Assembly (NCBI GenBank): GCA_017305535.1
Contig: JAFKKN010000004.1
Span: 124,001 to 188,000 of the forward strand
Reading direction: 5' to 3'
Length of the DNA: 64,000 nt
Source of the DNA: Hyphomicrobiales bacterium
GTDB taxonomy: Bacteria; Pseudomonadota; Alphaproteobacteria; Rhizobiales; Xanthobacteraceae
A program made the translations under genes and the position numbers. Positions 43,969 through 53,200 of this stretch are shown here, one piece after another (position 1 is the first letter of the stretch; each line of letters begins with the position of its first letter). The notes under the pieces were generated by a model. The model was not told the origin of the DNA. It searched no databases and saw only the letters and a list, made by a program, of their open reading frames with translations.

Positions 43969-44709
43969 ATGACCCTGCAACGACCCGTCGCAACACTCCA
44001 TCGTCTTCGTACCGCCACGCTGCTCGTCGGCGTCGCGTTGGCGCTCGGCGCCTGTAATCACACGCGCGCGCAGGACGTGACCGGCAGCATCCCGGACGAT
44101 TATCGTCTGCGGCATCCGATCGCCATCCAGGAAGCGGACCAGAGCATCGCCATTTTCGTCGGCAACGGCCGCGGCGGCCTGAACGCGTCGCAACGCGCGG
44201 AGATTGTCGCGCTCGGACGCACCTGGATGCGTGAAGGCACCGGCGCGATCATCATCGACGTACCCTCGCACACCCCGAATGCGCGTGCCGCGGGCGACTC
44301 GCTGCGCGAAATCAAGTCGTTGCTGTCGGCGAGCGGCATTCCGGCGCGCGGCGTCGTGGTGCGCAGCTATCAGCCGACTGATTCGCAGGTGTTCGCGGCG
44401 ATCCGCGTGAGCTATCCGAGAATCACCGCCTCCGCCGGTCCTTGCGGACTGTGGCCAGAGGATCTCGGCCCCTCGGTCAAGGGCAAGTCATATCTGGAAA
44501 ACACCAACTATTGGAATTTCGGCTGCGCCAACCAGCGCAACCTCGCGGCCATGGTCGCCAACCCTTCCGATCTGGTGCAGCCGCGGCCGGAAGGCCCGGC
44601 CTACAACGCCCGGCGCACCGTCGTACTCGATAAATACCGCAAGGGTGAAGGCACCGCGACCACCTACCCCGACGCCGACAAAGGCAAAATCAGCAGTGTG
44701 GGCCAATGA
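43969..44709 (+). CDS. cpaD: Pilus assembly lipoprotein CpaD
   Basis: A 246-residue lipoprotein. The lipobox is LALGACNH, with the lipidated Cys at residue 29. The C-terminal part carries a CGLWPEDLGPSV motif and FGCANQRNLAAMVANPSDLV, typical of CpaD. It acts as a pilotin or partner for CpaC. Its stop overlaps the cpaE start by four bases (ATGA), so the two are translationally coupled. Confidence 0.93.
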   Translation: MTLQRPVATLHRLRTATLLVGVALALGACNHTRAQDVTGSIPDDYRLRHPIAIQEADQSIAIFVGNGRGGLNASQRAEIVALGRTWMREGTGAIIIDVPSHTPNARAAGDSLREIKSLLSASGIPARGVVVRSYQPTDSQVFAAIRVSYPRITASAGPCGLWPEDLGPSVKGKSYLENTNYWNFGCANQRNLAAMVANPSDLVQPRPEGPAYNARRTVVLDKYRKGEGTATTYPDADKGKISSVGQ

Positions 44710-45977
44710 TCAGTTTCGAGCGCCAGACCCAGGACGAAATCCCGGCGACCGTCGCGTCGCCTGATACCGACGCGCATATTGCGCCGGCACCGCGCGTGTC
44801 GGTGCAGGCGTTCTGCGAAACGGTGGAAACCGCCGCGGTGGTGCAGTCGGCCGGAGAGGATCGCCGGCTTGGCAAGGCTCACATCAAGATTCAGATGGGC
44901 GGCATCACCGCCGCAATCGAGGCTTATCGCACCTCGCCCACGCCCAATGTCATCGTCCTCGAAACCGAAGGACGCGGCGACATCCTCACCGGGCTCGATC
45001 AACTTGCGACAGTGTGCGACGCGGGCACGCGTGTCGTCGTCATCGGCCGGATCAACGACGTCACTCTGTATCGCGAACTGGTTCGGCGCGGCGTCAGCGA
45101 CTACGTGATGGCGCCGATGGCTCCGCTCGACGTGGTGCGCGCGATCTGCAACCTGTTCTCAGCCCCGGAAGCCAAGGCTGTCGGCCGCATCATCGCCGTA
45201 GTCGGCGCCAAGGGTGGTGTCGGTGCTTCGACGATCGCCCATAACATCGCATGGGCCATCGCGCGCGATCTCGCGCTGGATTCGGTGGTCGCCGATCTCG
45301 ATCTGGCCTTCGGCACGGCCGGACTCGACTACAATCAGGACCCCGCGCAAGGCATCGCCGAGGCGGTGTTCTCGCCGGATCGGGTCGATACCGCCTTCAT
45401 GGATCGCCTGCTGTCGAAATGCACCGATCACCTCAGCCTGCTCGCGGCACCCGCGACGCTGGATCGCGTCTACGACTTCGGTACGGAAGCCTTCGATTCG
45501 ATTTTCGATACGTTGCGCACCACGATGCCGTGCATCGTGCTCGATGTCCCGCATCAATGGTCCGGCTGGACGCGTCGCGCGCTGATTGGCGCCGACGATA
45601 TCCTGATCGTGGCCGCGCCCGACCTCGCCAATCTGCGCAATACCAAGAACCTCTATGACCTGCTGAAGGCGGCAAGGCCGAACGATCGCGCGCCGCTTTA
45701 CTGCCTCAACCAGGTCGGTGTGCCCAAACGGCCGGAAATCAATGCCAGCGAATTCGCAAAGGCAATCGAGAGCCAGCCGGTGGCGGTCATTCCTTTCGAG
45801 CCTCAGTTGTTCGGCGCAGCCGCCAACAACGGCCAGATGATCGCGGAGATTTCCGCCAATCATCGCACCACGGAAATGTTCTTGCAGATCGCGCAACGGT
45901 TGACGGGGCGAGGCGAGGCTAAGAAGCCGCGCGGCTCGCTGCTGGCGCCGCTGCTCCAGAAGCTGCGCGCCAAATAG
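44706..45977 (+). CDS. cpaE: Pilus assembly ATPase-like protein CpaE
   Basis: A 423-residue ParA/MinD-like protein. An N-terminal receiver-like region at about 30-145 is followed by a deviant Walker A motif GAKGGVGASTIAHNIAWAIA. VVADLDLAFGTAGLDYNQDP is the Walker B-like segment. CpaE proteins place the pilus machine at a cell pole in Caulobacter; here the role is assumed by homology. The ATG at 44706 lies in the overlap with cpaD. Confidence 0.94.
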   Translation: MISFERQTQDEIPATVASPDTDAHIAPAPRVSVQAFCETVETAAVVQSAGEDRRLGKAHIKIQMGGITAAIEAYRTSPTPNVIVLETEGRGDILTGLDQLATVCDAGTRVVVIGRINDVTLYRELVRRGVSDYVMAPMAPLDVVRAICNLFSAPEAKAVGRIIAVVGAKGGVGASTIAHNIAWAIARDLALDSVVADLDLAFGTAGLDYNQDPAQGIAEAVFSPDRVDTAFMDRLLSKCTDHLSLLAAPATLDRVYDFGTEAFDSIFDTLRTTMPCIVLDVPHQWSGWTRRALIGADDILIVAAPDLANLRNTKNLYDLLKAARPNDRAPLYCLNQVGVPKRPEINASEFAKAIESQPVAVIPFEPQLFGAAANNGQMIAEISANHRTTEMFLQIAQRLTGRGEAKKPRGSLLAPLLQKLRAK

Positions 45978-46001
45978 ACCCAAACCGGGTGGAGTATCGT
46001 C

Positions 46002-47471
46002 GTGTTCGGTAAGCGTAGCGGATCGGAAAACGATAGCAGGGCCGCGAGGGCCCCCGACATCGCGCTGGAGCCAGCCGCGGCTCCGCCTTCGGCTAACTTC
46101 GTGCCGCCGGCCTCCGCTCCGGTGGCGTCGCCGCCGCTCGCGCCGACACGTCCGGCTCCTCCTCCGCCGCAAGACATGCGGCGCTCGGACAATTACTATC
46201 AGGTCAAGGCCACCATCTTCGGCGCCCTGATCGAGGCGATCGATCTGGCGCAGCTCGCCAAACTCGATTCCGAATCGGCGCGCGAGGAAATCCGCGACAT
46301 CGTCAACGAAATCATCGCGATCAAGAATATCGTGATGTCGATCGCCGAGCAGGAAGAGCTGCTCGACGATATCTGCAATGACGTCCTCGGATACGGTCCG
46401 CTGGAGCCACTGCTGGCGCGCGACGACATCGCTGACATTATGGTCAACGGTGCCGGCACGGTTTTCATCGAGGTCGGCGGCAAGATCGAGAGGACCGGCA
46501 TCCGCTTTCGCGACAACCAGCAGCTTCTCAATATCTGCCAGCGCATCGTCAGCCAGGTCGGCCGGCGCGTCGACGAATCCTCGCCGATCTGCGACGCCCG
46601 CCTCGCCGATGGCTCTCGCGTCAACGCCATCGTACCACCGCTTGCAATCGATGGACCCGCCCTCACCATTCGTAAGTTCCGCAAGGATAAGCTGACGCTC
46701 GACCAACTGGTGAGGTTCGGCGCCATCACCCCGCAAGGCGCGGAGATCCTGCAGGTTATCGGCCGCGTTCGTTGCAACGTGCTGATCTCAGGCGGTACCG
46801 GCTCCGGAAAAACCACGCTGCTCAATTGTCTGACGCAGTACATCGATCACGACGAGCGCATCATCACCTGCGAGGACGCCGCCGAACTGCAATTGCAACA
46901 GCCCCACGTGGTCCGGCTCGAGACTCGTCCGCCGAACATCGAAGGCGAAGGCCAGATCACCATGCGCGATCTGGTCAAGAACTGCCTGCGTATGCGGCCG
47001 GAGCGCATCATCGTCGGCGAAGTCCGCGGACCGGAAGCCTTCGACTTGCTTCAAGCGATGAACACCGGCCATGACGGCTCGATGGGAACGCTGCACGCCA
47101 ACAATCCGCGTGAGGCGCTCTCGCGCTGCGAATCCATGATCACCATGGGCGGCTATTCGCTGCCATCCCGCACCATCCGCGAGATGATTTGCGGTTCCAT
47201 CGACGTCATCGTGCAGGCGGCGCGCCTGCGCGATGGTTCGCGGCGGATCACGCACATCACCGAGGTGATCGGCATGGAAGGCGACACCATCATCACCCAG
47301 GACATCTTCGTCTATGACCTCATGGGTGAGGACGCCAACGGCAAGATCATCGGCCGCCACCGCTCGACCGGCATCGGACGCCCGGCGTTCTGGGAGCGTG
47401 CACGCTACTACAACGAGGAAGGACGGCTGGCAGCGGCGCTCGACGCCTCCGAGGCCGATATCAACGTCTGA
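46002..47471 (+). CDS. cpaF: Secretion ATPase CpaF (TadA)
   Basis: A 489-residue hexameric motor ATPase for pilus extension and retraction. The N-terminus (residues 1-65) is Pro/Ala-rich. [20 protein letters not shown] is Walker [21 protein letters not shown] the Asp box, and [20 protein letters not shown] Walker [21 protein letters not shown] is the His box. The start is a GTG at 46002 with GGTGGAG upstream. tadB follows after nine bases. Confidence 0.96.
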   Translation: MFGKRSGSENDSRAARAPDIALEPAAAPPSANFVPPASAPVASPPLAPTRPAPPPPQDMRRSDNYYQVKATIFGALIEAIDLAQLAKLDSESAREEIRDIVNEIIAIKNIVMSIAEQEELLDDICNDVLGYGPLEPLLARDDIADIMVNGAGTVFIEVGGKIERTGIRFRDNQQLLNICQRIVSQVGRRVDESSPICDARLADGSRVNAIVPPLAIDGPALTIRKFRKDKLTLDQLVRFGAITPQGAEILQVIGRVRCNVLISGGTGSGKTTLLNCLTQYIDHDERIITCEDAAELQLQQPHVVRLETRPPNIEGEGQITMRDLVKNCLRMRPERIIVGEVRGPEAFDLLQAMNTGHDGSMGTLHANNPREALSRCESMITMGGYSLPSRTIREMICGSIDVIVQAARLRDGSRRITHITEVIGMEGDTIITQDIFVYDLMGEDANGKIIGRHRSTGIGRPAFWERARYYNEEGRLAAALDASEADINV

Positions 47472-47480
47472 CGGTGACCC

Positions 47481-48455
47481 ATGAAACTCGAAACCGTCGC
47501 CCTGGCATTTCTCGCGGCCACCGCCATCGGTGGAATGGCCTGGGTTTTCATCTATCCGCTGTTGTCGGGCGAACGACAGGCTGAGAAGCGCCGGGCTTCA
47601 TTCGCAATGCCCGAACCGGTCCGCTCCAGCGCCGACCGCGTGCAACGCTCGCGTCGCCAGCAGGTCGAAAGTTCGCTGAAGGAGATCGAAGAGCGAAGCA
47701 AAAAGGAAAAGAAACGCCCGCTCAGCAGCCGTATCTCGCAGGCCGGCCTGTCATGGTCGAAGCAAAAGTTTTTCCTGATATCTGGCGTGCTCGGCTTTCT
47801 TGCTTTCGCGATCACATTTCTCGCCAACGGCGGATTGCTGGTGGCTTTGGCCCTGGCCTTCGCGGCCGGCTTCGGTGTGCCGCGCTGGCTGCTGGGCTTC
47901 CTGAAGAAGCGACGCGAAAAGAAATTCCTTGCCGCCCTTCCCGATGCTGTCGACGTTATCGTTCGCGGCATCAAGGCGGGCTTGCCGCTGTTCGAATCCA
48001 TCAAGGTGGTTGCCGCCGATGCCCCGCAACCCCTGAAGGGCGAGTTCCTGGCAATTATCGAAACCCAGACCATCGGCATTCCGCTCGGCGAAGCCTGTGC
48101 GCGTCTCTATGAGCGGATGCCGCTTCCGGAGGCAAATTTCTTCGGCATCGTCGTCGCCATCCAGCAAAAATCGGGCGGCAATCTGTCGGAAGCGCTCGGC
48201 AACCTCTCCAAGGTGTTGCGCGACCGCAAGAAGATGCTCGAGAAGATTCAGGCCATGTCGATGGAGGCCAAGGCGTCCGCCGCCATCATCGGCTCATTGC
48301 CACCGGTTGTGATGATGTTGGTCTACATCACAACGCCGCAATACATCGCGCTGCTCTGGACCGAACCGGTGGGTCGCATCATGCTGGCAGGCTGCGTGCT
48401 GTGGATGAGCATGGGCGTTCTGGTCATGAAAAAGATGATCAATTTCGACTTCTGA
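47481..48455 (+). CDS. tadB: Pilus inner-membrane platform protein TadB
   Basis: A 324-residue T2SS-F-type membrane protein. N-terminal helix at about 5-28, a second pair at about 93-135, and a C-terminal helix pair near 265-318. The F domain reads PDAVDVIVRGIKAGLPLFES and VAIQQKSGGNLSEALGNLSK. It forms the inner-membrane platform with TadC. The next gene starts after eight bases. Confidence 0.94.
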   Translation: MKLETVALAFLAATAIGGMAWVFIYPLLSGERQAEKRRASFAMPEPVRSSADRVQRSRRQQVESSLKEIEERSKKEKKRPLSSRISQAGLSWSKQKFFLISGVLGFLAFAITFLANGGLLVALALAFAAGFGVPRWLLGFLKKRREKKFLAALPDAVDVIVRGIKAGLPLFESIKVVAADAPQPLKGEFLAIIETQTIGIPLGEACARLYERMPLPEANFFGIVVAIQQKSGGNLSEALGNLSKVLRDRKKMLEKIQAMSMEAKASAAIIGSLPPVVMMLVYITTPQYIALLWTEPVGRIMLAGCVLWMSMGVLVMKKMINFDF

Positions 48456-48463
48456 GGTCCGTC

Positions 48464-49438
48464 ATGATCGATTTTCTTATCGAACGAATGCACGATGTGC
48501 GCTTCATGACGATGTTGCTCGCCGCCATCGCCGCCAGTGCCACCGCTTACACGCTGATCATGCCGCTGTTCGCCGGACAGGATCTCGCCAAGCGCATGAA
48601 GGCCGTCGCCAGCGAGCGCGAACGCATTCGTCAGCGGGAGCGCGCCAATCTTGCTCGCACGGAGAAGATCTCGCTACGCCAAAGTCCCAAGCAACTGGTG
48701 TCGCGCGTAGTGGACGAACTCAACCTCGGGAAATGGCTGGCGCAGGAAGCCGCGCGCGAAAAGCTGGTGATGGCCGGCTATCGTGGGCAAGCGCCTTACA
48801 TCACGTTTTTGTTTTTCCGCATGATGACGCCGATCGTCTTTCTGCTCGCAGCGGCGACCTATATCTTCCTGCTGACGAAGACGAACCAGCCAATAACGAT
48901 CAAGATCGGCATCTGTCTCGTCGCGGCTTATCTCGGCCTGCAAGCGCCGATGCTGTTCCTCAAGAACGGGATTTCCAAGCGTCAGCTGTCGATCAGGCGT
49001 GCGTTTCCCGACGCACTCGACCTGCTGCTGATCTGCGTCGAGTCGGGCATGTCGATCGAGATGGCGTTCCGCAAGGTTTCGACGGAGATCGGCTCGCAAT
49101 CGATTCCGTTGGCCGAGGAGTTCACGTTGACCACGGCGGAACTGTCCTATCTCCAGGATCGCAAGGTTGCCTATGAGAATCTGGCGAAGCGCACCGGTCT
49201 CGACGGCGTGAAGTCGGTCTGTCTGGCATTACAGCAGTCCGAACGCTACGGCACGCCACTCGGTCAGGCTTTGCGGGTGATGGCCCAGGAAAACCGCGAT
49301 ATGCGCATGAGCGCCGCGGAGAAGAAAGCGGCGGCTCTCCCGCCGAAGCTCACGGTGCCGATGATCCTGTTCTTTCTGCCAGTGCTGTTTATCGTTATTC
49401 TCGGACCGAGCTACATCAAGATCCAGTTGATGCATTGA
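48464..49438 (+). CDS. tadC: Pilus inner-membrane platform protein TadC
   Basis: A 324-residue T2SS-F-type protein, the same length as TadB. FPDALDLLLICVESGMSIEM and ALQQSERYGTPLGQALRVMA form the F domain, and the C-terminus ends in a membrane helix (PMILFFLPVLFIVILGPSYI). The ATG at 48464 has GAGG seven bases upstream; a longer frame from 48401 would overlap tadB and is rejected. It is the last gene of the plus-strand operon, before a family-A repeat. Confidence 0.94.
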   Translation: MIDFLIERMHDVRFMTMLLAAIAASATAYTLIMPLFAGQDLAKRMKAVASERERIRQRERANLARTEKISLRQSPKQLVSRVVDELNLGKWLAQEAAREKLVMAGYRGQAPYITFLFFRMMTPIVFLLAAATYIFLLTKTNQPITIKIGICLVAAYLGLQAPMLFLKNGISKRQLSIRRAFPDALDLLLICVESGMSIEMAFRKVSTEIGSQSIPLAEEFTLTTAELSYLQDRKVAYENLAKRTGLDGVKSVCLALQQSERYGTPLGQALRVMAQENRDMRMSAAEKKAAALPPKLTVPMILFFLPVLFIVILGPSYIKIQLMH

Positions 49439-49534
49439 GCGGCGCGCCGTTCAACAGCGATCGACGCGCGATGGCGTCGGTCTGAAAATTTGAGACCGAG
49501 AAGCGGGGCGAATTGCTTCCCTTCAAACGTCGTG

Positions 49535-49678
49535 CGTCATGGCCGGGCATAGCCGTTCGAAGAACGGCGTCGCTTCGCTCGCCTATGTCCCGGCCATTCA
49601 CGTTCTGGCAGTCGCATCAATTGATGGAAGACATAGAAGAAAGACGCAGATGGCCGGGACAGGCCCGGCCATGACGAA
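49535..49678. repeat. Family-A repeat, long form with 37-base module
   Basis: Between GCCGGGC and TGTCCCGGCC the left arm carries ATAGCCGTTCGAAGAACGGC followed by GTCGCTTCGCTCGCCTA, a 37-base module with its own GCCGTTC/GAACGGC hairpin. The right arm is TGGCCGGGACAGGCCCGGCC followed by ATGACGA. The copies at 53038 and 62150 carry the same module. Confidence 0.85.
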
Positions 49679-49720
49679 ACATAAGTCTAATCAGGTTCGC
49701 GAATAGGTCTGCTCGACGCT

Positions 49721-50524
49721 TCAGGACTGTCGCCGTGACGCTGTCGCAACCTCGCCCACCCGTGGCTGTTGACGCCCGTTCAGCATCTGCTTGAGGTAAG
49801 CGACGTTGGCGGCGGCCTCGTCCGGCGGCAAGTCGGCCCTGACGATGCTTTCGGCTTCCGCGAAGCGCCCCTGCAAGCCGACCACCAGCGCGAGGTTCTG
49901 GCGCACGCGCGAACCTGCGTTGGGCCTGGCATAAGCTTGCCGCAACACTTGCTCCGCCTGCGGCAATTCCTTGGTGAGAACATAGGACATGCCGAGATTG
50001 GAGAGCACCGACGGCTCCTGCGGCACGATCTTCAGCGCGCTCGCGTAATAGCGCCGCGCCTCGTCATGGCGGCCGAGCTGATCGAGCGCGGTGCCCTGCA
50101 CCGACAGGATGCGCCAGTCCGGGTTGGCCGGCGTATGGGCTCGGCCGAGAATGTCGAACGCCTTCTGGAAATCGCCGTTGTCGACCAGCGCCTTGCCGTA
50201 AAGGCCAAGCAGCGGTCGGTCGGTAGGATGAATCAGCGTCGCCTGTTCCAACACCGCCACCGCCTGCGCGCGCTGGCCGGACTTGCGCAGCGCCTGGCCG
50301 AACCGCATCGCGGCGTCGGCGCTTTTCGGGTTGGCGCGATAGCGCTCGCCGGCGATTTCGGCGGCGCGAACCGGATCAGCATCGGCGCGCGCCTCGGCGC
50401 GGCTGCCGAGCGCGCCGGTGATATCGGAAAGCCCTGTGGTCTGGCATCCGGCGAGCCCCAGCGACAGCAAGGCCGCCGCGGTCACCGACCCCATCCAGCG
50501 GAACGTAGAAGGCTGTTGACGCAT
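49721..50524 (-). CDS. tadD: TadD-like TPR lipoprotein
   Basis: A 267-residue lipoprotein with lipobox LGLAGCQT (Cys about 27) and at least four tetratricopeptide repeats between residues 60 and 230, for example SADAAMRFGQALRKSGQRAQ and PSVLSNLGMSYVLTKELPQA. TadD proteins support assembly of the secretin and pilus base. It converges on the tad operon from the minus strand. The ATG at 50524 was chosen because it directly precedes the signal peptide. Confidence 0.88.
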   Translation of the reverse strand: MRQQPSTFRWMGSVTAAALLSLGLAGCQTTGLSDITGALGSRAEARADADPVRAAEIAGERYRANPKSADAAMRFGQALRKSGQRAQAVAVLEQATLIHPTDRPLLGLYGKALVDNGDFQKAFDILGRAHTPANPDWRILSVQGTALDQLGRHDEARRYYASALKIVPQEPSVLSNLGMSYVLTKELPQAEQVLRQAYARPNAGSRVRQNLALVVGLQGRFAEAESIVRADLPPDEAAANVAYLKQMLNGRQQPRVGEVATASRRQS

Positions 50525-50633
50525 GGCCGATAAACCCGTCAATGCAGGAGACAATTACCTCGGTTAACATCCCTCAATAGGCTGTTAACCCTAATGAGCG
50601 GTTAACCCCGCCGCTGATACCAGCGAGACCATC

Positions 50634-52013
50634 ATGCACGCCGCATTCGAGACCGACGCCGCCTCCGCGATCCCTATCCATTTCGTCACGGCATCGACCT
50701 GGAACACTGTCGCAAGCGGCCTGAGCGAGCCGGCGCACCGCTTTGCCGAGGCGCAGAACTTCAAGGCCAAGGCCGGCAATTGCCTGGCGTTGCCGGCGGC
50801 GAGCGGCGCGATCGAGGCGGTGCTGTTCGGGCTCGACGAGGTGACCAGCCCGAAGCATGACCCGTTCCGCCCCGGCCAGTTGCCGGGCCTGCTGCCGCCC
50901 GGCGTCTATCGCTTCGCCAACGCGCCGCACGATGCGCGCCTCGCGACGCTGGCCTTTGCGCTGGGCCACTATCGCTTCGCGCGCTACCGCAAGAATGATG
51001 CTCCCGACGTGCGGCTGGTGCCGCCGGAGGGCGTCGACATCGACGACATCTCGCGCATCGCGGCGGCCGCAACGCTTGCGCGCGACCTCATCAACACGCC
51101 GGCCAACGACATGGGCCCGGCGGAGCTGGAAGCCGCCGCTCGCGATCTCGCATCCGGCTACGACACCAGTTTCAACTGCGTCATCGGCGACGATCTGCTG
51201 AAAAAGAATTTCCCGTTGATTCACGCCGTCGGCATGGCCTCGACGCGCGCGCCGCGGCTGATCGATTTTTCGTGGGGCGATCCCGCGCATCCGAAAGTCA
51301 CGCTGGTCGGCAAGGGTGTCTGCTTCGACACCGGCGGCGTCGATCTGAAGCCCGCATCCGGCATGCTGATCATGAAGAAGGACATGGGCGGCGCCGCCAA
51401 CGTGCTGGCGCTGGCGTCGATGATCATGGATGCCGGCTTGAAGGTCCGGCTGCGCGTGCTGATTCCGGCGGTGGAGAATTCCGTCGCCGGCAACGCCTTC
51501 CGCCCACTCGACGTCTTCCCCTCGCGCAAAGGCATGAGCGTCGAAATCGGCAATACCGATGCCGAGGGCCGTCTCGTGCTGGCCGACGCGCTGGCGCTCG
51601 CCGACGAGGAGAAGCCCGACCTCCTGATCGACCTCGGCACCCTCACCGGCGCGGCGCGCGTCGCGCTCGGTCCAGACCTGCCGCCGTTCTACACCAACGA
51701 CGAGACGCTCGCCGCCGACGTCGCGCAATGCGCACGCGCGGAGCGCGATCCGCTGTGGCGAATGCCGCTGTGGCCGGCCTACGACGCGTGGCTGGATTCG
51801 AAAGTGGCGGACATCAACAACGCGCCGTCGAACGGGTTCGCCGGCTCCATCACCTGCGCGCTGTTTTTGCAGCGCTTCGTCGAAGCCGCGAAAAGCTGGC
51901 TGCATGTCGATATCTACGGCTGGACCCCGAGCGCGAAGCCCGCACGGCCCGAAGGCGGCGAATGTCAGGCCGCGCGTGCCATCTACCGCCTGTTGAGCCA
52001 GCGCTATGGATGA
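50634..52013 (+). CDS. Leucyl aminopeptidase, M17 family
   Basis: A 459-residue two-metal exopeptidase. VTLVGKGVCFDTGGVDLKPA supplies the Lys and Asp metal ligands, and NTDAEGRLVLADALALADEE is the family signature with Asp-Glu ligands and the catalytic Arg. DLGTLTGAARVALG follows. The N-terminal domain at 1-160 is typical but divergent. It removes N-terminal residues from peptides and may recycle cell-wall or imported peptides. The NlpC/P60 gene overlaps its last eight bases. Confidence 0.93.
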   Translation: MHAAFETDAASAIPIHFVTASTWNTVASGLSEPAHRFAEAQNFKAKAGNCLALPAASGAIEAVLFGLDEVTSPKHDPFRPGQLPGLLPPGVYRFANAPHDARLATLAFALGHYRFARYRKNDAPDVRLVPPEGVDIDDISRIAAAATLARDLINTPANDMGPAELEAAARDLASGYDTSFNCVIGDDLLKKNFPLIHAVGMASTRAPRLIDFSWGDPAHPKVTLVGKGVCFDTGGVDLKPASGMLIMKKDMGGAANVLALASMIMDAGLKVRLRVLIPAVENSVAGNAFRPLDVFPSRKGMSVEIGNTDAEGRLVLADALALADEEKPDLLIDLGTLTGAARVALGPDLPPFYTNDETLAADVAQCARAERDPLWRMPLWPAYDAWLDSKVADINNAPSNGFAGSITCALFLQRFVEAAKSWLHVDIYGWTPSAKPARPEGGECQAARAIYRLLSQRYG

Positions 52014-52848
52014 TCCGCGCCTGACGCCGGCGCGGCCCGACCTCGCCGCGCGCTACCTCGAAGGCAAGGTGAAAGCCGCACGTTTCGCCGATGGCACCAC
52101 GTTCGAAGTGATCGCACCGCTCGCTCCGCTACGCGATGCGCCACGCACGGATGCGATGCTGCAAACCGAAGCGCTGCAAGGTGAGCGCGTCACTGTCTAC
52201 GACCGGCCCGGTGATGGCTGGGCGTGGGGACAACTGGAATCCGACGGCTATGTCGGCTGGCTTCCCGACACCATGCTCGCACCGGTCGGCCCCGCGCCGA
52301 CGCACAAGGTCGCGGCTCTGCGCACCTTCGTATTCCCCGGTCCCTCGATCAAGCTGCCGCCGCGCGCCGCGCTGACGCTCGGCACGACATTGGCCATCGC
52401 GCGTATCGAAGACAACTTCGCGATCACGCATGATGACGGTTACCTGCCGGTGCAGCACCTCGCGCCGCTCGCGCATCTTGAGCCTGATTTCGTCGCGGTG
52501 GCGGAACGCTTTCTCGGCACGCCATATCTCTGGGGCGGCAAATCGAGCCTCGGCATCGATTGCTCCGGCCTCGTGCAGGTGTCGCTAATGGCCGGCGGCA
52601 TCCGCGCGCCGCGCGACAGCGACATGCAGGAAGCGAGCCTCGGCACCGACGTGCCCCTCTCGCATATCGCGCAACTCAAGCGCGGTGATCTGGTATTCTG
52701 GAAAGGCCACGTCGCCATCGCGCGCGACGCCACCACGCTGGTGCACGCCAACGCGCATCACATGGCGACCGCGATCGAATCCACCCACGCCGCCATCGCC
52801 CGCATCGCCGCGGCGGGAAGTCCTGTGCGGCGGATCAAGCGGCTTTAA
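52006..52848 (+). CDS. NlpC/P60 cysteine peptidase with SH3-like domains
   Basis: A 280-residue peptidoglycan-type endopeptidase. Two SH3-like segments (about 30-95 and 100-160) precede an NlpC/P60 domain. The catalytic Cys186 is in SLGIDCSGLVQVSL, His235 in FWKGHVAIARDA, and a third polar residue near HANAHH. It resembles murein-peptide (gamma-D-glutamyl-diamino acid) endopeptidases that process recycled wall peptides. No signal peptide is seen, so it acts in the cytoplasm. It overlaps the aminopeptidase by eight bases. Confidence 0.9.
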   Translation: MDDPRLTPARPDLAARYLEGKVKAARFADGTTFEVIAPLAPLRDAPRTDAMLQTEALQGERVTVYDRPGDGWAWGQLESDGYVGWLPDTMLAPVGPAPTHKVAALRTFVFPGPSIKLPPRAALTLGTTLAIARIEDNFAITHDDGYLPVQHLAPLAHLEPDFVAVAERFLGTPYLWGGKSSLGIDCSGLVQVSLMAGGIRAPRDSDMQEASLGTDVPLSHIAQLKRGDLVFWKGHVAIARDATTLVHANAHHMATAIESTHAAIARIAAAGSPVRRIKRL

Positions 52849-52858
52849 AAACCTCAAA

Positions 52859-52990
52859 GTCGTCCCCGCGAAGGCGGGGACCCATACGCCGTGTCGCCCG
52901 TGATGCAGACGGCGTTCATCGCCCTTGTCAGTTCATCGTTCTGATAATAGCCGCCAGGGGTTATGGGTCCCCGCCTTCGCGGGGACGACG
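52859..52990. repeat. Family-B repeat, paired arms
   Basis: The left arm includes CGTCCCCGCGAAGGCGGGGA and CCCATACGCCGTGTCG. The right arm is GGGGTTATGGGTCCCCGCC through CGCGGGGACGACG. The middle is about 65 bases. Confidence 0.8.
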
Positions 52991-53037
52991 GCTTTCGTAT
53001 TGTTAAAGCGGAATAACTGAGGGTGAAATAACATCCC

Positions 53038-53164
53038 CGTTATGGCCGGGCATAGCCGTTCGAAGAACGGCGTCGCTTCGCTAGCCTATGTCCCGGCCAT
53101 CCACGTCTTTCCTGATGAGTTGCTGAAAAGACGTGGATGCCCGGCACAAGGCCGGGCATGACGA
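53038..53164. repeat. Family-A repeat, long form with 37-base module
   Basis: It has the same module as the copy at 49535 (GCCGTTCGAAGAACGGC, then GTCGCTTCGCTAGCCTA). The right arm is ACGTGGATGCCCGGCACAAG followed by GCCGGGCATGACGA. Together with the family-B repeat just before it, this fills the 352-base gap; no gene is seen. Confidence 0.85.
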
Positions 53165-53200
53165 ACTGATAGGTCGGTGCAAATCAACTCACGCCGACGC

